NCBI GenBank assembly: GCA_041917975.1
Contig: JAYRWN010000102.1
Coordinates: forward strand, 1 to 57,148
DNA: 57,148 bases
From: JAYRWN01 sp041917975
GTDB taxonomy: Bacteria > Bacteroidota > Bacteroidia > Chitinophagales > Saprospiraceae
Direction: 5' to 3'
Of this stretch, positions 1-8,017 are shown piece by piece; position 1 is the first letter of the stretch; every line of letters starts with the position of its first letter. The translations under genes and the position numbers were made by a program. Below the pieces are notes generated by a model. The model saw nothing but the letters and a program-made list of their open reading frames with translations, was not told the origin of the DNA and made no database searches.

Positions 1-4
1 AAAC

Positions 5-1171
5 CTATTTTAATAACTCCACATATATGTTATCCCTCGCCGGTTCAGCTACTTTATGCAAGGGACTATCGGTGACCGTGCCCAGGTTGATGCCGATAAA
101 GGAATAGAGGTTTTTGGCGGGGTAATAATATAATTCACAGCCGGCGCCGATGCCACCGCCGGTGTGCCCGATAGCCACCTGCCCGTTAATTTCATGGTAG
201 GCCAGACCCAGGCCGTAGTGTGGGGCACCTTTTTTATCCGTGGCCCACACCTGCATGTCCAGCAACGTAACAGTTGAGACCAGTTGCCCTGTCATCAGTC
301 CGCGCAAAAATTTTACTGCATCCACCGGTGTGGTGATGATACCATCATCGCCGATGAGTGAAGCCACATTATTGCGTTGCATTTGGGAGACATTCTCCAG
401 GATGCCGTCGCTGTAACGGTCCCAGTAGGTATTCATGAGTGTGGGGTATTCCGGATAATTTTTTTCATGACGGTAATAGGTATCTGATAATCCTAGGGGT
501 GCAAAAATATGCTCACTGATGTAACGGGCGTGGTCACCGGTCAAAGCATCCACCATCAGCGCTAACAGGAGGTAATTCGTATTGCGATAGGAATAATAAC
601 TGCCCGGAGGGAAATCCAATGGTTTACCGGCAAGGTAGCCGAGATAGGAATGCGGGTCTAAGATGCGCTCAGGGTGTTGCAGGAGGGAAGCAACCAGGGC
701 AGGCTCAAAATTGTATTCCGGTACACCGGAAGTGTGGTTGAGCAGCATTCGCACCGTTATCGTCTCAGCTGTAGCGATATTTTGGCTATGTGTTTTAGCC
801 AAATAGGTGGTGATGGGTGCGTCGAGCTTTATTATGCCCTGTTCATACAATTGTAGCCCCGCCACCGCCAGGTAAGTTTTAGAAATGGATTGCAGATATT
901 GCAGGTGACAGGCCGACATGGGCGTTTGATCTTCCAGCTTGGCCCAACCGGCAGCGCCAGTCCACCAGCCGTGATCAGGACTGTAGACAGCCATGGCGAC
1001 TCCCGGAACCCCGGAACTCGTTAGCTCGGTCATGGCCCGGGCCAATGGCTCAGCTTGAGGATAGGGGGCATTTTCAACGAGCAGAGCACAGGGTTGTATG
1101 GCCAGGTCTTGCAGGTACGGCGCACAGGCACTCAGGGCAACCGATGTAATAAAGGCGAACACCATTTTCAT
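5..1171 (-). CDS. Serine beta-lactamase-fold hydrolase, lipoprotein
   Basis: A 388-residue protein of the class C beta-lactamase / D-Ala-D-Ala carboxypeptidase-like family (serine hydrolases acting on peptides, esters or beta-lactams). The three family motifs are present: SISK at residues 95-98 (nucleophile Ser95, Lys98), YRN at 195-197, and HTGG at 336-339 in the place of the KTG triad. The N-terminus is a lipoprotein signal with lipobox LSAC (Cys16), so it is probably periplasmic and lipid-anchored. The length is normal for the family. It is the last gene of a likely minus-strand set with the small exported protein and LytTR regulator upstream (53-base gap). The substrate cannot be told from sequence; true beta-lactam resistance is possible but not implied. 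Confidence 0.88.
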   Translation of the reverse strand: MKMVFAFITSVALSACAPYLQDLAIQPCALLVENAPYPQAEPLARAMTELTSSGVPGVAMAVYSPDHGWWTGAAGWAKLEDQTPMSACHLQYLQSISKTYLAVAGLQLYEQGIIKLDAPITTYLAKTHSQNIATAETITVRMLLNHTSGVPEYNFEPALVASLLQHPERILDPHSYLGYLAGKPLDFPPGSYYSYRNTNYLLLALMVDALTGDHARYISEHIFAPLGLSDTYYRHEKNYPEYPTLMNTYWDRYSDGILENVSQMQRNNVASLIGDDGIITTPVDAVKFLRGLMTGQLVSTVTLLDMQVWATDKKGAPHYGLGLAYHEINGQVAIGHTGGGIGAGCELYYYPAKNLYSFIGINLGTVTDSPLHKVAEPARDNIYVELLK

Positions 1172-1224
1172 ATAACTAATATTTATCAGGTTTAATATGT
1201 TGATAATTAATAATTTAAATAATT

Positions 1225-1824
1225 TCAGAGGTGTATTTTGGAACCCAATTGAAGCAGGGTTTGGGGCACCAGCGGTACCGAAGTATTGTATTTGGTGACC
1301 AGTAATAGCTGATAACTGGCATAAGGGGCCACAAAGGTTTTAGGTGAATAGTCCTGGTAGCCGATGGTGATGCCAAGCGGGATGGTAAACATCCCTTTAC
1401 CCCGGTGACCCACGCTTTGCCAGCGGCCTTCAACTTGCCGAAAGGAATCCACCGGGCGGCTGGACCATAAATAACCCGCCCCTAGTTTTATTTCCCCATA
1501 AACTGGACGTACCAGGTACGGCCGCCAGGCGGACTGGGTAGAGAATAACCAACCCTGGCCAATTTCCTTATTGGGGTACCATACGGCTTGAAACTGTTGC
1601 GCCCAGTTATGTTTACCATTAAAACTAATTTCAGTACCCAAGCCCACACCGACGTGGGAAAAATTACTTTTCAGGTCTTTTAAAGGCAGGGACAGGGCGT
1701 GAAATTGTAAGGAAAAGATGATGGGAAAATTGCGGTAATCCCCACTTTGGCCACTGAGCCTAAGCTGACTGCAAAGGAGCACCACAAGAATTAAAATGAA
1801 TGATGTGCAGGTCTTCATATGCAT
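1225..1824 (-). CDS. Small exported protein, possible outer-membrane barrel
   Basis: Not recognised at family level. The reading frame can open at a TTG (1842), but ATG at 1824 or 1818 is more likely because MKTC... starts a clean signal peptide (basic start, hydrophobic ILILVVLL, cleavage near LSGQS). The mature part of about 170 residues alternates polar and aromatic residues in short strands (for example VGVGLGTEIS, GEIKLGAGYLWSS, IPLGITIGYQDY), with a strand running to the C-terminus. This is the look of a small outer-membrane beta-barrel. It sits 103 bases after the LytTR regulator gene and 53 bases before the serine hydrolase, all on the same strand, so shared transcription is likely. 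The barrel call is an inference from strand pattern only. Confidence 0.6.
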   Translation of the reverse strand: MHMKTCTSFILILVVLLCSQLRLSGQSGDYRNFPIIFSLQFHALSLPLKDLKSNFSHVGVGLGTEISFNGKHNWAQQFQAVWYPNKEIGQGWLFSTQSAWRPYLVRPVYGEIKLGAGYLWSSRPVDSFRQVEGRWQSVGHRGKGMFTIPLGITIGYQDYSPKTFVAPYASYQLLLVTKYNTSVPLVPQTLLQLGSKIHL

Positions 1825-1927
1825 GATTTTTTTGTCCTGCAATACTACGAGCAGCCCGGGTCAGAAAGAGGTTGTCAGCCCAGTCAAAAACCTGAAATGC
1901 AGCAAAAATTCCCTTGAACTGTCAGAC

Positions 1928-2746
1928 TTATGGCCGAAACCAGCTTTTAAATGACGCCGCTTTTAACCGGCTCACTGTAATTTCCGGCGGGAAAAAAGCA
2001 GCTCCTTTAATCATCACGGCCAGTTTGCCATGGTCTTCCCGTCTATAACCGGTGATCAAATTACGGTGGACAATAAATTGCCGGTTTAAACGGAAAAATG
2101 CCTCGGGCGGCAGGTCTTTTTCCACGCGCTCTAAAGAAGGATCCAGAAAATATTTTTTGCCACTAAGTAAGATGGCCGCCACGTATTCGTCATCCATGGT
2201 CAATCCGGCCAGATCGTGAAAAGGAATGACCAAATCCGTTTTGCCATGGCGTATTAATAGACCCGCTTGTTTGCTCTTGTAGTTATAGTCCAATTTTTTG
2301 GACAAAGATTGCCACTCGCGATAATAATGCAACCCGATGTAAAGGCCGTTAATCACCAAAAACCAAATGCTGATGATCAGCATATCCTGAGTGTAAAAAC
2401 TCCCGTAAGCGCCTTGGCCTTTCACCAACCAGCTGAGCAGTTCGGTAGTGAGAATAATGATGGACGCTCCGGTCAGCCAGGTGGAAAAAATCTGAATACT
2501 AATCCGGCGTAACGTATGGGGTACATAGGGTATTTTAATATCCAGATATAAGATTAATTTTCTCACCATCCACCAGGCCAGAAATCCCTGCAAGGTGTCA
2601 ATGGTATACGTCAGCAGTAAAAACCCATCCAGCTGGATGTTATCGTACGTCAGGTGGTAGTTGATGCCGCTGATGATAGGTATGAAGATCAGGAACAACT
2701 GAATATCAGGATAATACCTGGCGCGGTTTTCTGATGGATCAGCCAT
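1928..2746 (-). CDS. Membrane-anchored LytTR-family transcription regulator
   Basis: The N-terminal half (about residues 12-145) holds four hydrophobic segments. The C-terminal 105 residues form a LytTR DNA-binding domain, recognised by the FFRLNRQFIVHRNLI and VSRLKAASFKSW signatures that end such domains. There is no receiver domain, so this is a one-component regulator that probably senses something through the membrane part. Similar 4-TM-LytTR proteins are common in Bacteroidota and often sit beside the genes they control. Here the small exported protein and the serine hydrolase follow on the same strand and are the natural targets. ATG start at 2746. Confidence 0.85.
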   Translation of the reverse strand: MADPSENRARYYPDIQLFLIFIPIISGINYHLTYDNIQLDGFLLLTYTIDTLQGFLAWWMVRKLILYLDIKIPYVPHTLRRISIQIFSTWLTGASIIILTTELLSWLVKGQGAYGSFYTQDMLIISIWFLVINGLYIGLHYYREWQSLSKKLDYNYKSKQAGLLIRHGKTDLVIPFHDLAGLTMDDEYVAAILLSGKKYFLDPSLERVEKDLPPEAFFRLNRQFIVHRNLITGYRREDHGKLAVMIKGAAFFPPEITVSRLKAASFKSWFRP

Positions 2747-2924
2747 GAAGTCAGATTACTGGACACGAAGCTACAAATTTACAGACAGTTTTTACGACCG
2801 GCTCAGGTGTTATGGATCAGTTCAACTATTAAATGGTCTGAAAATGTTGAATTAAATAAACTTCGTTTCCATGAATCAAAAAATTGTAATTTCAATAATT
2901 ATTACACTTTAAAATCTTTGAATT

Positions 2925-3467
2925 ATGAAAAAACAAATTATTGCTACTCTAGTGGCCGGTGTGTTGATTTTTATTTGGCAGTTTTTGTCCTGGTCGTTAC
3001 TCGGTGTACATGCCAATGAAATGAAATACACTGCTAACCAAGATAGTATCCTGGCTGCTTTGTCCCAAAACATTACTGCTGAAGGCACCTATTTTTTGCC
3101 CACCGTGCCTCCCGACGCCAGCATGGATGAAAGTCAAGCCGCCATGGACGCTTCAAAAGGTAAACCTTGGGCCATAGTGTCTTATCACTCGGCCATGAAC
3201 ACTTCCATGGGCATAAATATGTTTCGCGGTCTGCTGATCGATCTGCTGGCTGCCTGGTTGTTAATCTGGTTGTTATTAAAAATACCCAATCTGAATTTGA
3301 CCACGGCTTTAACTGCGTCGCTGGCCGTGGGTACCATCGCTTACCTGACCATTCCCTACCTGAATAGCATTTGGTTTGAAAACAAAACGATGGGATATCT
3401 TATTGACCTGGTAGTCACGTGGGGTGCCGTGGGCCTTTGGCTAGGCTGGTACCTGCCGAGGAAATAG
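2925..3467 (+). CDS. Small multi-pass membrane protein of unknown function
   Basis: A 180-residue protein with one N-terminal membrane segment (about residues 6-27), an exported-looking loop of some 70 residues (30-100), and three more segments (about 101-120, 127-146, 156-176). It ends in a basic tail. No catalytic motif is visible, and the family was not recognised. It lies alone on the plus strand. Its 3' end runs convergently into the SRPBCC gene, and the two coding regions overlap by 53 bases, so their transcripts are complementary at the ends. Confidence 0.7.
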   Translation: MKKQIIATLVAGVLIFIWQFLSWSLLGVHANEMKYTANQDSILAALSQNITAEGTYFLPTVPPDASMDESQAAMDASKGKPWAIVSYHSAMNTSMGINMFRGLLIDLLAAWLLIWLLLKIPNLNLTTALTASLAVGTIAYLTIPYLNSIWFENKTMGYLIDLVVTWGAVGLWLGWYLPRK

Positions 3468-4065
3468 GTGTGCGTGTGGGATAAATTTGCCGGGACTGAT
3501 TTAGACTTGTATCAGTAAAGATCCGGTTGTTTATCAGGTTATGCGGAAAGGTTGGACCAGGAGGTGCGGGAATATGATTTCTGTCCTCTGCGGTGCCGGC
3601 TTTACGGCGTTTTATTGCCAGTTTGAGACTTTCCAAACCTTTCTGCATGGCCCAGTGATGATTTAATGAGAATAAGGGTCGTAGGAGTGGGGTGAAGAAT
3701 TTTAAAATTGGTTTTTCCGCCCGGATGCACCATACATATTTCACCAGACAAGTGCCCGGTGAATATGGGCTGAAGGTCCAAATGCCTTTACCCACAAAAT
3801 CCCCAAAAGCCAGCAAACTAAACCCATGAGGGAAATTGGTTTTAGTTACTTGAAATTTCCAACGTAAGGTATAAGGCAGCCAACTATTGGTATAAAATTC
3901 TACAATTTTACCAACCCCATCAGGCTGCCTCGGATTAATTATATTCACATCCAGATAAACACTCGGCCACCAGCGTGGCAACTCCTCGGCCTGTTCCAAT
4001 AAACGGTAAATATCCTCTCGAGTGCCGGGAACCTTCCACAATGTGGTAAATTGATAATTAGCCAT
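3415..4065 (-). CDS. SRPBCC-fold (polyketide cyclase/START-like) protein
   Basis: Residues 1-155 look like an SRPBCC/polyketide-cyclase fold protein: a start of the type YQFTTLWKVPGTREDIYRLL, the ELPRWWPSVY stretch, then alternating strands and a final helix GLESLKLAIKRR. Such proteins bind hydrophobic ligands in a cavity; the ligand here is unknown. No signal peptide is seen, so it is cytosolic. The last ~60 residues are proline/threonine-rich, show no structure, and cover the 3' end of the convergent membrane-protein gene. They may be a recent extension after loss of the original stop codon. The fold call is fairly secure and the function open. Confidence 0.75.
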   Translation of the reverse strand: MANYQFTTLWKVPGTREDIYRLLEQAEELPRWWPSVYLDVNIINPRQPDGVGKIVEFYTNSWLPYTLRWKFQVTKTNFPHGFSLLAFGDFVGKGIWTFSPYSPGTCLVKYVWCIRAEKPILKFFTPLLRPLFSLNHHWAMQKGLESLKLAIKRRKAGTAEDRNHIPAPPGPTFPHNLINNRIFTDTSLNQSRQIYPTRTPISSAGTSLAKGPRHPT

Positions 4066-4115
4066 ATAATCAGCGCTAATAATTAAAATAGTTTTGAGTT
4101 AGGTCAAAAACAGGA

Positions 4116-5096
4116 TTAATGAATAGTTTCACCAAGCCCGAAATAATGAAACTTTTCTCCATAAAGATTTTTAAAAACTTTAAACCCCAGGTGTCCGCTA
4201 CAATGGGCTGGGGCTACCCTATGCACGCCTAAGTTGTCTTTCAATTGTTGCGCAACGATGGAAGTCGTTTTTTCATCAAAAGGAATCAGATGAAATCCGC
4301 CGCAAAGCAGGTCAATGTAATCTTGAGTAAATACTTTAACCGCCTGGACAATGCGCTCTACACCACTGTGGGAACATCCGGTAATCACTGTTTGACCCTG
4401 ACCGGTTTTAATAGTCAAGGACAACTCAGGTAAGTTAGTATTTTTACAATCATCGGCTTCTTGCTGGAACTGACCTTCCACAAAACTTTTTCCCGGATAA
4501 CAGGAGAAATAGCCCAGATAAGGTGAATTGGTGGGAATAAGATACACACCGGGAAATATTTCTTTGGGCTCGCGAATATATTCCACCTGAGCACCCCAAA
4601 ACCGCCCAGATTGGTTGATAGTAAATTTTGTTTTTGCTCCATCGAAATAACGCAAATGTTCAGGAAGATCGGCACCTGCCATCGAGTCAGGGCCAGTGGC
4701 ATCAAAGGGTACCGGCGCTCCCCAAAAAATATCATAGGGCATATAAATCTTCACCCGGGGATGGATTTTAAATAAATAATCAATACCATTCAAATGGTCA
4801 AAATGTCCGTGTGAGATAACTACGGCATCCACTGTGCGCAAATCGATGTTTAATTTTTCAGTGTTGGATTTAAAAATATCGGCATTACTGCCGGCATCAA
4901 AAAGGATGGTTTTATTTTGCCATTTAATCAAACATGAAAATCCAAAGTCTTTAGTCAAAGGTTTTATTTGACCGAAGGCATCATATAAATTGGTCAACAT
5001 TGGCATGCCTGGCGATTGTCCGTATGAGATATTTATATATAATATGAAGGAAAATATCGGGAAAAATCTCAAGGGGACATTGAAAAAACTAATCAT
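4116..5096 (-). CDS. Secreted metallo-beta-lactamase-fold hydrolase (COG1237-like)
   Basis: An MBL-fold hydrolase with the zinc motif HGHFDH (about residues 96-101 counted from ATG 5096), preceded by the typical ILFDAG strand and followed by TGCSHSGVERIV and a late PAHCSGH histidine. The layout matches the COG1237 type (relatives of methanopterin-precursor synthases), whose substrates are mostly unknown. An upstream ATG at 5135 is in frame, but the one at 5096 directly starts a signal peptide (MISFFNVPLRFF... cleaved near SYGQS), so it is preferred; the mature enzyme would be periplasmic or outside. It is a single gene with gaps of 50 and 163 bases to its same-strand neighbours. Confidence 0.85.
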   Translation of the reverse strand: MISFFNVPLRFFPIFSFILYINISYGQSPGMPMLTNLYDAFGQIKPLTKDFGFSCLIKWQNKTILFDAGSNADIFKSNTEKLNIDLRTVDAVVISHGHFDHLNGIDYLFKIHPRVKIYMPYDIFWGAPVPFDATGPDSMAGADLPEHLRYFDGAKTKFTINQSGRFWGAQVEYIREPKEIFPGVYLIPTNSPYLGYFSCYPGKSFVEGQFQQEADDCKNTNLPELSLTIKTGQGQTVITGCSHSGVERIVQAVKVFTQDYIDLLCGGFHLIPFDEKTTSIVAQQLKDNLGVHRVAPAHCSGHLGFKVFKNLYGEKFHYFGLGETIH

Positions 5097-5259
5097 GATA
5101 TTAAATTTTGTAATTATATTGTAAAATAAACACATTTGCTTTGTTTATCTTTAAGAATTATCTTTACCAAGCTGTAAATAAAAGTATAAATTTAAAAACA
5201 ACTCACCTCATTTATTTTTTGTCATGTGAGGTAATTGGGGTATAACAAGGTACTATTAA

Positions 5260-5763
5260 TTATTGAGTTATTTGCTGATAAATACCGAATAAATCGATTT
5301 CATTAAACGATTCTACAAATCGCCCGTCTTTTACATTATGTATCACTATACCGCTTAGCGAAATTCTCTTGTTCGTGGCCGGCACACCTAATAAAGCGTC
5401 GCGATGAGTTGCCTCCGCGGTAAAGCGAAACGTCACATATTCAGGTTCAGCGATCAGGTGAGTAATTTTAAATTGAATATCGGGAAGGGCCTGGCGATAA
5501 ACGTTGACATAATATTTGGCCCCGGCAATACCCCAGGGCGTACCAGGAATGGGATTAAAATCATGCCAGTCTTGCGCAAAAACCGAATCGATGATTTCCA
5601 TATTACGATTATTATTCCAACCCTCGTATATCCAATATTCGGCTAATTTTTTGTTAGCAGCTATTTTCTCTTCAGCAACTTGCATCTGCATATTTTGTAC
5701 CGTTTCCATACAACCATGTAAATAAAAGGTTATTAATAGATAAATTATCAAAATTGGTTTCAT
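5260..5763 (-). CDS. SnoaL-like / ester-cyclase-type lipoprotein
   Basis: A 167-residue protein with a lipoprotein signal (lipobox LHGC, Cys18) and an NTF2/SnoaL-like fold. The line EGWNNNRNMEIIDSVFAQDWHDFNP and the later FRFTAEATHRDALLGVPATN are typical of the 'ester cyclase' or limonene-epoxide-hydrolase-like branch. Those enzymes use a small cone-shaped pocket; many exported members have no known substrate. A second exported NTF2-like gene lies 310 bases upstream on the same strand, separated by a repeat element. The gene may be regulated with the ECF sigma locus further right, but nothing in the sequence proves it. Confidence 0.78.
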   Translation of the reverse strand: MKPILIIYLLITFYLHGCMETVQNMQMQVAEEKIAANKKLAEYWIYEGWNNNRNMEIIDSVFAQDWHDFNPIPGTPWGIAGAKYYVNVYRQALPDIQFKITHLIAEPEYVTFRFTAEATHRDALLGVPATNKRISLSGIVIHNVKDGRFVESFNEIDLFGIYQQITQ

Positions 5764-6073
5764 TGCTAAATGTTGATTATGATTTGCTCATGATTCAATG
5801 GCTTGATATCCTTAAGTCGACCAAGCCGGATCCAAGAGGTTATTAAAAATAATTAATGTCATTTCGAATGAGTCTACCGATAATTTGATTGGAATTAGTT
5901 TCTTCATCATATAATTAATTTTAATAACAGACAATATTTATACGAATGGAGAAATCTATTTTTTTACAGTTAGAGATTACCTGCTACGGTCGGAATAATT
6001 AAATGAAATATTCTAAAAATGGCCATATTTTTATAGTCAAGGCAATTACAAATATTAATATTAAATTCATTAT
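5764..6073. other. Non-coding gap containing a dispersed repeat
   Basis: A 310-base AT-rich gap between two same-strand NTF2-like genes. Apart from the repeat at 5857-6000 no gene or clear terminator is seen. Confidence 0.6.
5857..6000 (+). repeat. Dispersed intergenic repeat, copy A
   Basis: Bases 5857-5958 match 21234-21336 along their whole length with scattered differences. Shared blocks are TGTCATT at the left end, ACCGATAATTT, TTCATCATATAAT and ACGAATGGAGAAATCTA at the right end. After it, AGAGATTACC and CTACGGTCGGAAT form a decayed inverted partner of the GGAGAAATCT block, suggesting a palindromic REP/MITE-like element. Elements with CATTTCGA and GGAGAAATCT are commonly seen between Bacteroidota genes. 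Confidence 0.6.
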
Positions 6074-6605
6074 TCATTGTTCATTATTCAAAGCGGCATA
6101 AGCTTTGCGAATATTCGTTTCCATCTGGGCATGCGGATTAATTCCGGCCATCAATTGACTCTCAGATGATTTATTATCAAATTGTGAATCAAGAGATTTT
6201 ATTTTACCCTGGCCATCCAAGGTAAATAAGGTATTGAAACCCACGCTAACTTTATTGCCGGTAGGTGGGTTCCCCATCATTGGCCCCGTATTTGTGCCGG
6301 TAAATAAACCTTTCACCGCTACCTGGTTGCCTTTAGCAAACCAGGAAATGACCTGATGTTGCGTATCCGGGAAGCCCATTTTAAAGCCCTCTCCGACCCC
6401 TTTCCAAGCATTTTGATCAAATGGGATTGGTGAAAAGGCAGCTTTAACAGTTACATCAGCGGCTAATAAGGTGGCTATTCCATCGATATTTCCACCGTCT
6501 AGCCAGGTAAAATAATCGGTAATAATTTTGCCTGCCAATTTCTCTTGGGCCGACAGCAAAGAAACGCTAAAGAACCAACCGGAAAAAAGGAAGTATTTTT
6601 TTCAT
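6074..6605 (-). CDS. Exported NTF2-like protein with a frameshifted signal peptide
   Basis: The body (6074-6559, 161 residues if read from a TTG) is an NTF2/SnoaL-fold domain: LAGKIITDYFTWLDGGNIDGIATLLAADVTV, then KGVGEGFKMGFPD and FTGTNTGPMMGNPPTGNK, typical of nuclear-transport-factor-2-like enzymes. The natural start is ATG at 6603-6605, followed by a run of seven A on the coding strand (6596-6602). With six A the frame would continue as MKKYFLFSGWFFSVSLLSAQ, a perfect signal peptide joined to the body. With seven A it hits a stop after 12 codons. So either a one-base slip (sequencing or real, possibly phase-variable) has broken export, or translation starts at the TTG and gives a cytosolic protein. 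Confidence 0.75.
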
Positions 6606-6802
6606 GATGAATAATAATTTAATGTTAGTTAATTGGTTTTTGTCAAGGATTTAATCCGGCCCTGCGCAGTTGACCTGAAGTAATCCTTGTTATTTTTTTA
6701 ATTGGTTTTTTGATGATTGAAGCGGAAGCCAGAACCTTCGCAACAAATCTTACTTATCTACGAGGGGGTGCTGAAATTGGATTTTGAATCCGGAATTTTT
6801 TT

Positions 6803-6832
6803 TTTGGAAATAATTAAATCCACCTAACTTTA
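6803..6832 (+). promoter_or_regulatory. Candidate Bacteroidota-type promoter of the ECF operon
   Basis: TTTG at 6803-6806 and TAACTTTA at 6825-6832 fit the -33 TTTG / -7 TAnnTTTG consensus of Bacteroidota with one mismatch and an 18-base spacer. The start codon of the sigma gene follows 17 bases after the -7 box. Confidence 0.35.
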
Positions 6833-6849
6833 TCATCAGCATTAGTCGC

Positions 6850-7395
6850 ATGGTGGACCCAATATACCGCGAACAAGATCTGGTCGCCGACTTGAAAAGA
6901 GGTCAGCGTCAGGCATTCAGTGAGTTATATGACCGCTATGCACCGAACATGCTGAGTGTATTATTAAAACTAACCCAATCCGAAGCTGATGCAGAAAACT
7001 TATTACAGGATACCTTTGTTAAAGTCTGGCGCAACATCCACAGTTATGACGCCAGTAAAGGGCGTCTGTACACCTGGCTAATCACCATTACCCGGCGCAT
7101 GGCTCTGGATTTTATGCGTTCCAGTTATTTTTCTGAACGTTTACAAAACCAGCCGGTAGATTCCGCCGTATTTATACACAGTCAGGATGAGGCTATGGAT
7201 CGCCTCAATTTTTTAGGATTAGAAAAACCATTAGCTAATTTGGAACCCAATTTGCGATTAGTTATAGAAATGCAATATTTTGGTGGTTATACCCAGCAGG
7301 AAATTGCAGACGAAACCGGCTTGCCTCTGGGCACAGTTAAGACGCGTAACCGCACGGCCCTGTTAACCTTACGCAAACAACTAGAGAATGTTTGA
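6850..7395 (+). CDS. ECF RNA polymerase sigma factor
   Basis: A 181-residue extracytoplasmic-function sigma factor with both usual domains. The sigma-2 region is at about residues 15-85 (FSELYDRYAPNMLSVLLKL, AENLLQDTFVKVWRNIHSYD, GRLYTWLITITRR). The sigma-4 region is at about 120-178 (VIEMQYFGGYTQQEIADETG, then LGTVKTRNRTALLTLRKQL, the helix-turn-helix that reads the -35). It directs RNA polymerase to a small regulon, usually including itself. The next gene overlaps by 8 bases and encodes a cupin anti-sigma-like protein, the usual pairing. A candidate promoter lies just upstream. It is divergent from the exported NTF2-like gene. Confidence 0.93.
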   Translation: MVDPIYREQDLVADLKRGQRQAFSELYDRYAPNMLSVLLKLTQSEADAENLLQDTFVKVWRNIHSYDASKGRLYTWLITITRRMALDFMRSSYFSERLQNQPVDSAVFIHSQDEAMDRLNFLGLEKPLANLEPNLRLVIEMQYFGGYTQQEIADETGLPLGTVKTRNRTALLTLRKQLENV

Positions 7396-7996
7396 CTTAA
7401 ATACATATCTATCCTCAGGTGTAATTGAAGCCTATTGCCTGGGTAATTTGTCAGCAGAAGAAACCGCTGAGTTGCTGCATTTGGCCCGGCAGAATCCTGA
7501 AATAGATGAGGAAATAAATAACACCCTGGCTGCCTTAAAACTTCACACGCTGATCTCTAACCGGACTTCCGCCCTAAAAGAACAGGTTTTGGATTTTTTG
7601 CAACCTCATTTAGACTCAGAAGTTATCGACGCGGACCATCTTCCTCTGCTTCATAAATTCAGTTCTTCCGTAGATTGGCATAAAGCGCTTGGTGAGCTGA
7701 CACCAGACCTGCAAGAAGAAAATTTTGCCATTCATCTGATCAAGGATACCCCGGACGTGCAATTGCATATGGTTTGGTTATTTCACGAGTTGGTTGAGGA
7801 TGGTCATGATAGGTCTGACTTCCAAGAAAGTTTCCTCATTCTGGATGGAGCTTGTGAATGCAATTTTGGTGGCCGGATCGTACGATTCTCCGCCGGCGAT
7901 TATTTTGAGGTACCACCTAATACCAGTCATATCATCCGCAACATCACTCCCAATGGGTGCGTACGCGGCCTTGTCCAACGTAAAAAAGTGGCCTGA
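7388..7996 (+). CDS. Cupin-domain anti-sigma factor (ChrR-like)
   Basis: A 202-residue protein overlapping the sigma gene by 8 bases, so translation is coupled. The N-terminal part (about 1-75: SSGVIEAYCLGNLSAEETAELLHLARQNPEI) matches the helical anti-sigma region of Bacteroidota. The C-terminal half (about 125-198) is a cupin barrel: HELVEDGHDRSDFQESFLIL, then GGRIVRFSAGDYFEVPPNTSHI. Proteobacterial ChrR has the same architecture and frees its sigma factor in response to singlet oxygen through metal-binding domains. Here the zinc ligand set of the ChrR N-terminus is not obvious (only Cys17 stands out), so the signal may differ. Likely role: bind and hold the adjacent ECF sigma factor. Confidence 0.8.
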   Translation: MFDLNTYLSSGVIEAYCLGNLSAEETAELLHLARQNPEIDEEINNTLAALKLHTLISNRTSALKEQVLDFLQPHLDSEVIDADHLPLLHKFSSSVDWHKALGELTPDLQEENFAIHLIKDTPDVQLHMVWLFHELVEDGHDRSDFQESFLILDGACECNFGGRIVRFSAGDYFEVPPNTSHIIRNITPNGCVRGLVQRKKVA

Positions 7997-8017
7997 CTAA
8001 ATAAAATTTCATAAGGA

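Noticed and set aside
5..1171. Antibiotic-resistance beta-lactamase
   Set aside because: The SxxK/YxN/HTGG set is shared by many esterases and peptidases; no feature singles out a true AmpC enzyme, and the lipoprotein anchor and context do not support it.
4116..5096. Specific assignment to a methanopterin-precursor synthase
   Set aside because: Only the general COG1237 layout is visible, and the protein is exported, which does not fit a cytosolic cofactor enzyme.
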